Assembly: GCA_029204225.1 (NCBI GenBank)
Contig: CM055094.1
Coordinates: 5,388,063 to 5,452,062 of the forward strand
Reading direction: 5' to 3'
Length of the DNA: 64,000 nt
Source of the DNA: Diphasiastrum complanatum
Taxonomy: Eukaryota; Streptophyta; Lycopodiopsida; Lycopodiales; Lycopodiaceae
Shown: positions 54,069-64,000 of the stretch, in pieces
How positions within the stretch are numbered: the first letter of the stretch is position 1
Layout: the number at the start of each line of letters is the position of its first letter
Position numbers and translations under genes: made by a program
The notes under the pieces: model-generated
Told to the model about the DNA's origin: nothing
What the model saw: only the letters and a program-made list of their open reading frames with translations
Database searches by the model: none

Positions 54069-55713
54069 GCCTTCTCAATATCCTGGTCGATGTGCAAGAG
54101 GAGAGGAGCGATGTAAAATACCTTGGTAGTTTGAAGAAAGGTAATATAGCACCAGTAGATATTCCAGATTGGGATTACGACAGAAAGGTGGTCGAGTTGC
54201 GGAAGTACATCCACAAACGTGTTTTGGATGGACGGCGTTGGGAGGGTCATTAGCTCGTGGACTGCATAAAGTGTTTGAGAATGGTCTGGCAATGTATAGC
54301 CGATGCAAATTTCGAACTGAGGTTCTTGAATTATATCGAATTTGAATACTATCACCAACTTCAAGACAAACTGGGGAGCTGCCGAAGAAATGTGGGAAAA
54401 AAGTGTGTGAAAGAGATTGAACGACTAGAAGGAGAACTTCAAGTGAACTTCAAGGAGAACTTCAAGAAGGAGAACTTCAAGTTGACTTCAAGTCACCGAC
54501 CATTCCTCGAATAGCTTCTGGAACATTTTCAAAAGCAGGGTGGAAGAGACCGTCAGGGAGGAAGGAGAAGAAGTGAACAGAATTCTTGAGCAGAAAAAAT
54601 GGCAAAGATGGAAGGTCGAAGAAAGTGCACGCTGGATTGACTTTTGCTTGGACCAGGACAGACAATGGAAGGCCCGACTTGAAGATTGTATTGCTGGCGT
54701 CCTCAAGTTTGACAATGTCGTGGAAGAGTATTCTAAAAATATACAGAAGGAAATCCAATCAGACGCTGATCAGCTAGCTCTATGTGTTCAATAATGCTTC
54801 ATCTGATCAGGAAGACAGAATGAAGTCACATTTTGAAGAACTTTTTGGGCGCATCTTGCAAGAAGTTGAAGAAAAACATCCGCCGTTGGCAAAAAAGGTT
54901 TGTGGGTATGTTGACGAGTTATATGTGAACAGTCGAGTGGTTGGCGAGAAGTTCGAATTCAGCAAAAAAGTTACTTTGGTAACGATTAAAAATAACCTAA
55001 ACATTGTTAAGAAGACCGTCTTGGGAGGTCGTGTTAAAGAGCAGCTGGATTCAAAGATGGAGAGATTGCTAAAAGACGCCAAGCAATATGCTCATCACCT
55101 AGTGGAAGAGACGTTCAGATTCACAGACAAGTTAGTAGCAGGGGAATCGAAAGACTATCAAAAGTCTACACATACTTATGTTAAGGATGTGCTTACCGAG
55201 AGACTGACAACCATTCAGCATAAATGGGATATGCAGCACAATGTGTCTCAAAGGTTGACGGCAGAAAAACCGCGACTTTGGCTGTTCTATAAAAATTGCG
55301 CAAACGGTGTGGGAAGAACGAAGATGTTATCCATGGAGGTCGGGCAAATTTTGCAGACCAAAATGGTGGATTCTTTTAAGGTTCATTTATCTAGAAGTGT
55401 TTCGGACAAACTACAAGCTGAGGCGTGGGTACGCAACTGGAAGGTAATGAGGGCCCATCTTGACCTCCACCTGGTCGAGCTCATCGAGACCAAGCAGACG
55501 GATGATCTTCTTTACTGTGTGTCTTTTGGGAGCTCACATTACAGCAGGATTGTGGACAAACTGCTAGAGAAGGAAATTAACGATCAGTTGCGGAAAGATA
55601 ATCCTCTTCGGACCTGGTTTGTAAACTCAATCCATGGAGCCCGAATCTTGCAGCTGTTTCAGCAGTGCGTTCGAAATCTTTATCAAAATCTTCAATATTC
55701 CTTGGCGAGTTGA
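54069..55713 (+). pseudogene. VLIG copy C, stalk region
   Basis: The gene resumes with LVDVQEERSDVKYLGSLKKG, DYDRKVVELRKYIHKRVLDG; one TAG at 54251 interrupts, then MVWQCIADANFELRFLN follows in frame. A small expansion of AACTTCAAG words at 54446-54492 yields NFKENFKKENFK and disturbs the frame. A second open part starts before 54540 (EETVREEGEEVNRILEQKKW) and, after a shift near 54790, a third runs open for about 300 codons to 55713 (FEELFGRILQEVEEKHPPLA, KQYAHHLVEETFRFT, FYKNCANGVGRTKMLSMEV, MRAHLDLHLVELIETK, RTWFVNSIHGARILQLFQQC). The last part includes residues deleted in copy B. Confidence 0.85.
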
Positions 55714-56348
55714 AAGAGCAGCTTCTCAAAAAAACTGAGTCCTCAGAACTTGCTAAAAGCATCCCTCTTTGAATTCGAAGCATGGCGATGTTATCGATTT
55801 CCTAAAAGCCGGGGAGGACGTGAACGAAGGAGTAGACTTTGTCGAACTCGATCTGACGTCTTCTATCAAAGAGTTGATAGAGCTAGTGAAAACAAGGATG
55901 ATTGCATCCACATCAGAGAGTGCTCGACCACGATGTGAAGAACAGTGTCCTCGTTGTCGACTCACATGCGTTCTTCCCGCGGACTGAGTGGAGGCCATGA
56001 CATCAAGACTGGTGAGTTATCTGCATATCCATGCTCCAAGTATGTCACTCTGCAATGGAGCATGACAGATCGAAACCGAGGAATAAAGGAGTCCGTACCT
56101 TTCAAGGATTTTGAAAAACACTATACTGGATGGACGCTTCCTTCTGAAGGTTTGGAACACCTAGAGTGAGAGAGTATATCTTTGCTCATTACCACCAAGC
56201 TCTTCTGAAAAGGTATTTAGCCCTCAATCCAAGTATTAAGATGTGCACCAACATCCCTTCCGAATATGGGCATGACCTGAAAGGCCTAGGGTGCGAGCTT
56301 GAGAGTCATTCAAAGTCACACTTCTCGTTAAACAACTATATACACTAG
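55714..56348 (+). pseudogene. VLIG copy C, C-terminal Cys/His domain
   Basis: After a frame change near 55690 the reading gives GELKEQLLKKTESSELAKS, then KHGDVIDFLKAGEDVNEGVD, SARPRCEEQCPRCRLTCVLP at 55916-55975. The GHxGRHDTLHQPQGLCG part of copies A and B is altered (SGGHDIKTG), so the cluster has lost His/Cys residues. FPFKDFEKHYTGWTLPSEG and REYIFAHYHQALLKRYL with NIPSEYGHDLKGLGCE close the gene. At least three frame changes. The 3' flank differs from that of copies A and B, so C is the more distant copy. Confidence 0.8.
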
Positions 56349-57177
56349 TAGGTGTGATTGTTATCTAGTTACCTTCACAAGCTACTTGACACTTCACAAG
56401 TCCTTAGTAGTGTTAGTTAACTTGGCAAGTGATTTACTTAAAATTAGCTAGGCTGGAGGAAAACAAAAAAATTAGCTAGTTAACTTTACTAGTCATTTAC
56501 TTAAAGTTAGCTAATCTCGAGAAAACATTCGATCAAAGCTTACTTTGCTGCAATTTGATATTCCTGAACACTTTTGTTTTCAAGTCAATGAGATTTTGGT
56601 ACGTATATTTGTGTTTTATTTCCATGGTTAATACACATTTGAAATGACTTTCAATGAGTTTATTTGAACTTATTTTAGTGTTTTCATTATTTTGCGCTTG
56701 CATTTAAAATTATCCCAATGTTGGTATTATTTAACAAGTTTTTTTGATGTACATGTAAGACCAAGACAAGAAAATCACATATAGTGCAAGGATTTAAATA
56801 CAAACGTAGAAATTGTTGAAATCGCATAAACATTGGGATGGTAGACGTGCAACTTTGAACAACAAGCTTTCAAAAAAAGGAATAGAAAATTGTCTCAAAT
56901 GACTTCAAAATTTCATCGAACATATAGTATTCAATATTTTGGAAAAGGTACATTGTTAGCAAAATTGAAATAAAATATTTGTGGCTTTCAATAATAGCTC
57001 ACTTTCTGTTTTCCTATTTGTTCTATGCATCGTCATGTGATGAAATCTTTCTATACGTTTGTATTTTATATCTATATTTATATTTCAATCATAAGTGTCT
57101 GAGGCAGATCGTCAAGCACTGCAACGTCACTACCCACTATGTGGCAGCTTCATGCTTGTAGGACCTTGCATAAGATA
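56349..57177. other. No gene recognised
   Basis: AT-rich; TTAGCTAG(T)TAACTTTAC words at 56450 and 56490 form a weak local repeat. Nothing else. Confidence 0.5.
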
Positions 57178-58256
57178 TTAGACTTCTAGCATTTCATGTC
57201 GCAACTGATGAACAATATTTGTTGATACTTGAGGGCATTGGAACTGCAATTTAAAACATTGAGTGTAATATATAATGCCAATGATTAATAACTTATAATT
57301 ACACAAACATAATATCATCAAGATACTAGAAGTTGAGAAATTTACCTCACGTATATCAACATTTGGAGTTTGCATCATATACCAATCCAAGAATGATTTA
57401 ACATTCCAGATGCAAAACCATCTGCAGCTGAATGCATTGTCTTGTTGCAAAGCCTGAAAGATTACAACAAAAAATTGTTAAATTGTAATTAGTATAGTTT
57501 TTAATTGCATGCCCTTGTGTAAAAAAAAAATCAGTGAAGAGATCATTTTACCTTTGCATCGACAATCTCCATATTAGTATTTATATTCAACCCATATGGC
57601 CTGGGCAATAACTCCACCATTCTCTTGTACATGCAGTTGACATTGGAATGGGTGACATTCAAGGAATTCATTTCCATGCACATAGATGTGCAGCTTCTAG
57701 TAGAATGCACTTTTAAATATACAACGTGCACGCTCCAATGTGTGCTACCAGCAAATGACAAGCAATGAATGACTAGAATCAATAAGAGTTTTTGACAAAC
57801 AAATCTTACAAAAAAAAATTATCTTCCTCAGCACATTCTGGAATGATGAAGACAGTTGCCTCCTCGCTTAGGTGCTTGAAGAGCCTTTTAGCTTTCCTCG
57901 CTCGATGCAACAAATGTCCAAAAAATGGAGATACAATGCAAATCTCCTTGGTGATTGTATATGTGTATTTATGTAAACAATATACACAACCAACTTCAAC
58001 AACTGTATCTGAGATATGGGAGGTCTTCTCCTTTAGCTCCTTACAAAGCTTATCTTTGATATGCATTTTAAAGTTGATATCATCTATTCAAAACAAAAAT
58101 TCTCCTCCAAGATTGTCTATTCTTTTGGCTATATACATATCAAATTAAAGATATCTTTCAGAATCAAAAAATGTGTCCTTTGGATCAATAGGAAATCTGA
58201 CTGACATGCAACTCTTTATCAGTTGCTTCAACATCAGACACAATCTTATCCACCAT
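57178..58256 (-). pseudogene. Ulp1/SENP-like C48 cysteine protease, copy 2
   Basis: Same exon plan as copy 1. Exon 1 (58256 to about 57823) has MVDKIVSDV, DPKDTFFDSERYL and IDNLGGEFLF in changing frames, then open HIKDKLCKELKEKTSHISDT and TVFIIPECAEE. Exon 2 (about 57746-57550) has HWSVHVVYLK and MEMNSL. Exon 3 (about 57452-57346) has QQDNAFSCRWFCIW. Exon 4 (57243-57178) has FQCPQVSTNIVHQLRHEMLE. Intron donors GTAAGATT, GTAAAATG, GTAAATTT and acceptors ending in AG are in the same places as copy 1. Catalytic His and Cys are kept, but the Asp position reads Asn and the Gly after Cys reads Arg, so activity is doubtful. The 5' end abuts copia RNase H at 58262. Confidence 0.75.
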
Positions 58257-58261
58257 TTTAT

Positions 58262-60364
58262 TTAGATCCTCCGACTTTTGAGAAGCTCCACCTCCTTTGC
58301 CATGACTTGCTCCCTCACAAAGTGATATGCCACCTCAATATGCTTGCTCCTAGCATGAAAGATAGGATTGGTTGCCAAATTTTGGGTTGATAGGTTGTCA
58401 CAAAAGATAATTGGACTTTTTGAAAAATCCAGCAAGTTAATATCTTTGATCATCCTCTTGATCCATACCATCTCTTTTGTGCAATGTGTAAGTGCTTTGT
58501 ACTCGGCCTCACTAGACGACAATGAGATAGTGGCTTGTTTCTTTGACATCCATGATATAGCTCCATCACCTATGAAAATACAATGTGTACTTATGGCATT
58601 TTATCTCCAGCATAGTCCGAACCTGAAAATACAATGTGCACGTATGGATTTCCTATCCATTTTATCTCCAGCATAGTCCAAATCTGAAAATCCAAAGTTA
58701 GATGATGATCCCTCATACAATATGCCAAAATCTCAAGTTCCCTTGATATACCTCAAAACTCCTCTTCCTAGCTTCCAATGCTCCTCAATAGGATCCTGCA
58801 TAAATTGACTCAATCTACCAGCACAATAGCTTAGATCTGGTCTAGTGATGGTTAGATAGATAAGTGACCCAATTAGCTTTCTATAGAGAGTAATGTCGTC
58901 GAAGAATCTTTCATTACCTCTTATTGTTAGCTTTACATTTGACTCCATAGGTGTATCACAAGATTTTGCATCTACCATATAAAATCTTTCTAGAATAGAA
59001 TTAGCATACTTCTCTTAACAAATGAAAGTGAATTGAGAAGATCTAAACACTTCTACTCCTAAAATATAATGTAAATGACCAAGATCATGCACCTCAAATT
59101 CCTTCTTATGAGCACTCTTGATATCCTCAACATCTTGATTGTCTCCACCATTCAAGATGATATCATCCACATAGATTAGCAAGATGGTAACATCATTTCT
59201 AGCTAACATTTAATAAAGTGAATGATCATAACTCCTTGGTGCTTGCTTAAGGCCGTACAAACTCTTTTTTAGTAAAAACACTTGCTTTGGCTTTGTAGTA
59301 GAAATGTAGCTCTTGGGTTGCTCCATGTACACTTCCTCCTCAAGATCACCATTCAATAATGCATTTGTTATGTCCAATTTCCATTGATCCCAACCATAAA
59401 GAGTAGCAAAAGACATAATCACCCGAATACTCACCATCTTTGCCACTGGTGCAAAGGTTTCTTGAGCATATCCTTTTGCCACTAACCTTGCCTTGTACAT
59501 GTTGATAGATCCATCCTGGTTTGTCTTCACCTTGAATATCCATTTGCATCCAATAGCTTTCTTGTCCTTAGGTAACTCCACCAATCTCCATGTTCAGTTC
59601 TTCAATAAGAGCTTGATACTCAAGATCCATTGCTTGGATCCACTCCTCTTTGTTCCTTGCTTCATCTACCCATGTAGGTTCATCAAAAGAGGTTAGGAAA
59701 GCAAAATAATTTCTAGCAACTACTTGCTTACCCTTCTCATCATATTGAGCCTTGAAGGTGTTTGCCTTTGCCTTGATGTCCTCCTTGGCTTTTGACTTGA
59801 TGAAGGTCTTTCATCATCACCATCCAAAGTAATATCCATAACATAATCATCAAGAATGTTAGATCCATCCACATCATCCTTATCAATAATACTTGAAGAT
59901 ACTTTTGAAATGTTCTCCTCATAAAAAATGATATATCTACCAACAATCACTTTGTTAGTAGTAAGAATGTAAACCTTGTAGGCTTTACTCACCTCACTAT
60001 ATCCAACAAATATACCTTTCCTTGAAGATAGATCCTCCTTGGTCCTATCATCAAGAGCTATATTGACATAGCATGTGCATCGAAAAGTTTTGAGAAAGTT
60101 GACACTCGAACTCCTCTTGAATAGCATCTCAAAAGGTGTCCTTCCATCCAAAATAGCACTCGGCCACCTATTGCACAAGAAATTAGCACACAACAATGCT
60201 TGATCCCAAAATGGCTTATCAAGGTTAGCACTTAACCTCATAGCTTTGGCACACTCACATAGAGTCCTATTCTTCCTCTTGGCCACTCCATTTTTCCTGA
60301 GATCACGAGGAATCTGCACAAAAGTAGTACATCTAAAAACTCGTAAGTTTGAATTTCTACTCAT
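58262..60364 (-). pseudogene. Ty1-copia pol remnant (integrase end, RT, RNase H)
   Basis: From 60364 downward: integrase C-terminal part (GVAKRKNRTLCECAKAMRLS, FWDQALLCANFLCNRWPS, TPFEMLFKRS, GIFVGYSEVSKAYKVY), a linker rich in Asp and Ser, RT (KAIGCKWIFKVKTNQDGSIN, YKARLVAKGYAQ, TFAPVAKM, LDITNALLNGDLEEEVYMEQ, LLKKSLYGLKQAPRS), the polymerase box LLIYVDDIIL (about 59180), DTPMESNVKL, GSLIYLTITRPDLSYCAGRL, and RNase H (SLSSSEAEYKAL, HARSKHIEVAYHFVRE) ending at 58262. At least five frame breaks and no LTRs. Order IN-RT-RNase H defines copia. Confidence 0.92.
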
Positions 60365-60665
60365 GCAAAATTTGGCCCTCTTACAAATTTTTTATAATGA
60401 GGATTCTCCTATTGAGTTTACCGAATTTTTATTTGAAATTTCCGCATCAACTTAGCCCACCTAGCCTACCGCCCTCTTAAATCCAATTGATTGCAGAAAT
60501 TAAGGGTGTTATCATCAATGTACAGATACAATTCTACATCATACAAATCATACTTATATGTCTTCAAAGCATCAACTATGACATATAACTCCTTTTCATG
60601 AGTTGGATAATTCTTTTGAGCAAGGTTGAGCTTCTTAGTAAGGTTAGTTTGTTCTTGTCACACCT
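60365..60665 (-). pseudogene. Ty3-gypsy RNase H fragment
   Basis: Minus frame: NLAQKNYPTHEKELYVIVDA, LKTYKYDLYDVELYLYIDD, then GRxARWAKLMRKFQIKIR. This follows the gypsy order NY-HEKEL-A-V-AL...TDH..L......R..RW...L..F.F.I.Y. The catalytic Asp of TDH appears as IDD. Stops occur after QLDLRGR. Adjacent gag-like sequence is probably the same element with an internal deletion. Confidence 0.7.
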
Positions 60666-61440
60666 CACTCTCACATGCAGTAGTTTACATATCAAACAAG
60701 AAACAAATATACATATACTTAAGATGAATCTTAAGAAACTAGCATGTTTGGCTCACCATGAAGTGTGCATGGATCCTGCCATTCGACTGCAACTCGTACA
60801 CTTGAGTGTCCTAGGTCCAAGTTTTATGAACATCCTTCCACCTATGTCACCCTAGACATGCCAAACATAGGTTCTTTTTCTTAGACCACTCCAAATCTTG
60901 AGACGAAAGCATAGAAAAGTGCTAGACCTCTTGGGTATCAAACATTCCAAACCACCCTTTACCTTTTGAGGCACCACTACTTTTGCCCTTTTTGCCACTA
61001 GGAATACACTCTTGACTAGATTGAGCTTTCCATTTCTTTAAAAAAAAAAGATTTCCAAGGTTGAAAGCCACTCATAGAAAGTGTTTCAGGCTCCTTGGCC
61101 TTTTTTCCATCTTTATAATAAAGGGCCATATGTAACACCCTCTGGAAGCTACGAGTTTGTACCTCATGCATGCCCTCCACAAAATGGAACACTTGTAAAA
61201 ACATAGGTATCCACATCAAAGCCTCTTTGTACTTGTCTACATACTCTTGTTGAACATATTGCCTTGTTTCAAACAAGTCCATGCATGCATCACCTAATTC
61301 TTTTTATCTAGTGGATTCATCCAATTTTTTGTGAACAATTGTTTGAAAGCCTCTCAAGTAACTGGAACTAAATTATCCTTTCAACCTTTTGCCACTACCT
61401 CTATGTTGTTTCTTGAAGGTGCTTCCATAATCTTCTAATC
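60666..61440 (-). pseudogene. Gypsy-type gag remnant, doubtful
   Basis: Minus frame from 61282: MDLFETRQYVQQEYVDKYKE, FHFVEGMHEVQTRSFQRVLH, then KGKGWFGMFDTQ and KKKNLCLACLG, the last recalling a damaged zinc knuckle (C-x2-C). V-EY...Y...L...P fits a retrotransposon gag domain. Given by position next to gypsy RNase H. Confidence 0.4.
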
Positions 61441-62780
61441 ATTGTCTTCAATTTCACACATCTAATAATCTCTCATTTTTGGAGCCAATTTTCAATGACA
61501 TTAATATTTTGCATAGCAACTACTCATGTGTACCCCCATGCTCCAAGCATAAGAGTCTACAAAAGACTCAACGATTGAATGTGAATTTTTTGATTTTAGG
61601 ACAATGATTGATTGTACTAATCAATCTAGAAGAGTTATTGATTGCCAAATCAAAGGATTCATCAAGTGTTATTGACTAGATCTTGATCTACATGCAAATC
61701 TCTAACTATTTAGCAAGATCAATAGGTGTAATACCAAAAAACTAACAAGGGCGGCCTCAAACGTGGAAAACAGTCATTGTATGGACTGTGACCAAAGTGC
61801 AAAGTACTAAACTCATATGATAGCTTACAAGCATAAAATCACAAAACAAATGTGTAGATCTCAAGCAAATTGCTAGAATGGAAATCTCTGATCAACTTCT
61901 CATTAGATTTGGTGATCTCTTTATACCACCAATGGGAGCAAGATGTGCTCATAGATCAAAGTTGACTTATCCTACTAGCTAGAATCCAAATGCTAGTCTC
62001 CACAAAAAGTGGGAATCTACCCTATAAAATAGGATCTAAGAGAATATGTACATCTTATCTAGTACATCCAAATCCACACATGTGAACAACATCTTGACAT
62101 GTGGGAGCATTTACTCATTCACATGGAAGTGCAAGCTAATTACAAGGAGTTTGACCAAAATGACTTTTTCCAAGGTTCTACTCAAAAGTCAAGTTCACGC
62201 TTGTGTAGATCTATCTAAAATGAATCTAACTTTATACAAGTACTTTTTCTACTTCCTTTCACACATGGGAACAGGCTCCACATGTGTGAGATCTCAACAT
62301 AATCTAGATCTCAAGTTTAACCATATTACATCAAGTTAGATGTGACATTTTCAACATAATGTACACAAACCTCACCATAGGCTATACCTAAGTAGCTCGC
62401 CCATCTCCTAGAGATACTGATAATAGTCTACCTCTCCTACATCCCATGTAGGCTGATGTTGCTAACTCTGATTTGACCAGTATATAGTATTTACACCTAA
62501 AACCTATCTCACCATTGTATCCATCATATCATCCAAACCAAACCGAATGCAAACTAGATCCAACCATCGTGATGATCAACTCACCCACGATCCATAGCAT
62601 GATAGTTCAATCAGAACCCTATACACTGTACCATTTGATCACCAAGTATCCATTACCCATTGATAGCTCTCCACTTGTAGTATAACTAGACTCCAACTGG
62701 ATCTGCCCAAACAAAGCTGCATCCTGCTTACCAAATAATGATGGATAAAAACAACATGTGACACCAACCTAAAGATCATT
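61441..62780. other. No gene recognised
   Basis: Non-coding sequence between two retroelement remnants; no LTR pair or primer-binding site seen. Confidence 0.5.
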
Positions 62781-64000
62781 GTGCATATAACCATGCAGCT
62801 CACCGTGTGTGCACGCTCTATGATGAAGCAAATGGACTTGCCAAATTATTTTTGGTCAGAAGCATGCAATGTGGCTCCACAAGAAATCATGCAAGAAGAT
62901 CAAGATGATGCTCCACAAGAAATCATGCAAGAAGATCAAGTCCATGAAGAGGAGCATGATCGAACTCCACCCATCTACGAGCCAAGGGCGAGGTATTTGC
63001 TTATTGGAGCTGTGAAGAAAAAACCTGTGGAAAGCAATCGACAATATTTGGACACTCCTTGGGATACTTACTCACCAAGAAGTATATCACCGGAGTTAAA
63101 AGTACCTAAGTGCTATGAGAACATCATGAAAGATGTGAGGATGAATCTACCAAGATTGAGCTCGCAAGGTGACGTGAGAAGATCTATGAGAGAGAGCAGA
63201 GCTCCCGATTGTTACCATGTAAATTACACCCTCATGAGTGACATAATGAAGTGTCAAGAGCTGACAACTTATGAGGAGGCAAAGGATCTCAAGGAATGGC
63301 AAAAAGCTATGGAAGACGAGATGGATTCAATCCATAGACATGGTATGTTGGACTTAGTTGATCTTCCACTTGGTAAGAAATCCATTGATAACAAATGGGC
63401 GTATAGAACAAAATTTCATGTGAATGGTTCAATTGCAAAGCATAAGACATGCTTGGTGGTACAGGGTTATGAGCAAAGCAAAGGGATCCATTAAAAAAAC
63501 ATTTGCTCCACTGGCAAAGTTGATCACACTATGCCTTATAGTTGCATTGGCATCTTATTTTGGGTGGAAAATCCACCAAATGGATGTGAAGTCCGCATTT
63601 CTAAATGGTGACTTGGAAGAGAGGTATATACCAACCACAAGGCTTTGTTCTTAAAGGACATGAAGATCAGGTATGTTAACTACGAAAAGCGCTTTATTGT
63701 CTTAAGCAAGCGCCATGAGCGTGGTATGAACACATCGATAGCTACTTTCTCTCCCACAAGATTGTGAGAACTAATTTTGATCCAAATATCTATGTTCTCA
63801 TAAATGATGATTGCATTGCCTTGGTTGTGTTGTATGTTGATGACATTATCATTACGAGAAATATTGAAAATCTCATTAATGCTATCAAAGCTGATCTAAG
63901 TAAGCAATTTGAGATGATCGATTTTGATCTCATGCATTACTATTTGGGTGTGGAAGTATCGCAACATGCGAATGACATTAGACTTTGTCAAAACAAGTAT
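62781..64000 (+). pseudogene. Ty1-copia pol remnant, runs off the window
   Basis: Starts in the end of integrase (CARSMMKQMDLPNYFWSEAC), then a linker with a 36-bp repeat (APQEIMQEDQ twice), RT N-terminus (YEEAKDLKEWQKAMEDEMDS, LPLGKKSIDNKWAYRTKFHV, NGSIAKHKTCLVVQGYEQSK), a stop near 63492, KTFAPLAKL, WKIHQMDVKSAFLNGDLEE, then in another frame KALYCLKQAP, YEHIDSYFLSHKIVRTNFDP, LVVLYVDDIIITRN (YVDD at about 63833) and MHYYLGVEVSQ to the end. Frame breaks and stops (for example after HEDQVC) show decay. It is a different lineage from the 58-60 kb element. Confidence 0.9.
62874..62940 (+). repeat. 36-bp tandem duplication in copia linker
   Basis: GCTCCACAAGAAATCATGCA... (31 bp) at 62874-62904 recurs exactly at 62910-62940, giving APQEIMQEDQ twice in frame. 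Confidence 0.9.

Overview
The window reads as repeat-dense nuclear DNA of a land plant or close streptophyte relative. LTR elements carry plant-type initiator-Met-tRNA primer sites, there are Ty1-copia and Ty3-gypsy fragments and a tRNA-derived SINE, and several genes need short GT-AG introns. The species cannot be told from sequence alone. A very-large-GTPase (VLIG/GVIN-type) family with an upstream MACPF-like motif is not a typical flowering-plant gene, so a non-flowering lineage is a weak inference.

Layout. 0-1.5 kb: copia reverse transcriptase remnant (-), then a C-terminal fragment of a VLIG-like GTPase (copy A, +). 2.4-3.2 kb: a decayed solo LTR of the dominant repeat family (here 'family T', LTR about 1.22 kb, 5' end TGTTGTAAAG, 3' end GCGCTACA). 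5.8-11.6 kb: an unusual cassette (unit 1) with two related coiled-coil ORFs (LW-DGS-YP motif), a divergent histone-H3-fold gene, a Ulp1/SUMO-protease-like gene whose 5' part is duplicated as a 171-bp inverted repeat, and an intron-containing unknown gene on the other strand. 12.3-22.1 kb: VLIG-like copy B (-), interrupted by a complete 5.16-kb family-T element (target duplication CCAGC) and by a deleted solo LTR (CACTC). 22.2-28.8 kb: AT-rich non-coding DNA with a SINE, a long hairpin, tandem repeats and a 1.2-1.5 kb direct duplication. 28.8-31.4 kb: an acidic low-complexity reading frame and a truncated copia element (gag, primer site, LTR). 31.4-35.9 kb: unit 2, with the LW-DGS-YP ORF again, a transposase-like CxxC protein with a perfect 66-bp duplication, unknown minus-strand exons, and a second H3-fold gene that begins MARTK. 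35.9-46.7 kb: nested LTRs, including a full family-T element inside another family-T LTR (GGTTC) and a gag-carrying relative. 46.7-56.3 kb: VLIG-like copy C (+), split by a compound family-T element (CATCA). 57.2-58.3 kb: second Ulp1-like gene (-). 58.3-64 kb: copia and gypsy remnants on both strands.

How it fits together. Almost every gene is broken. The three VLIG copies act as landing sites for family-T elements; comparing copies B and C shows exactly where each element entered. Family T has no gag or pol, so it must be moved by another element. The gag-bearing element at 42.3-44.7 kb shares its leader and primer region and is the best local candidate. The most unusual content is the recurring association, in units 1 and 2, of an LW-DGS-YP coiled-coil ORF and a divergent H3-fold protein with CENH3-like residues and a Pro/Ser-rich C-terminal tail; a Ulp1-type protease (unit 1) or a transposase-like protein (unit 2) lies beside them. 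This could be an undescribed large DNA transposon that captured a histone, or a decayed host gene cluster. The sequence alone does not settle which.
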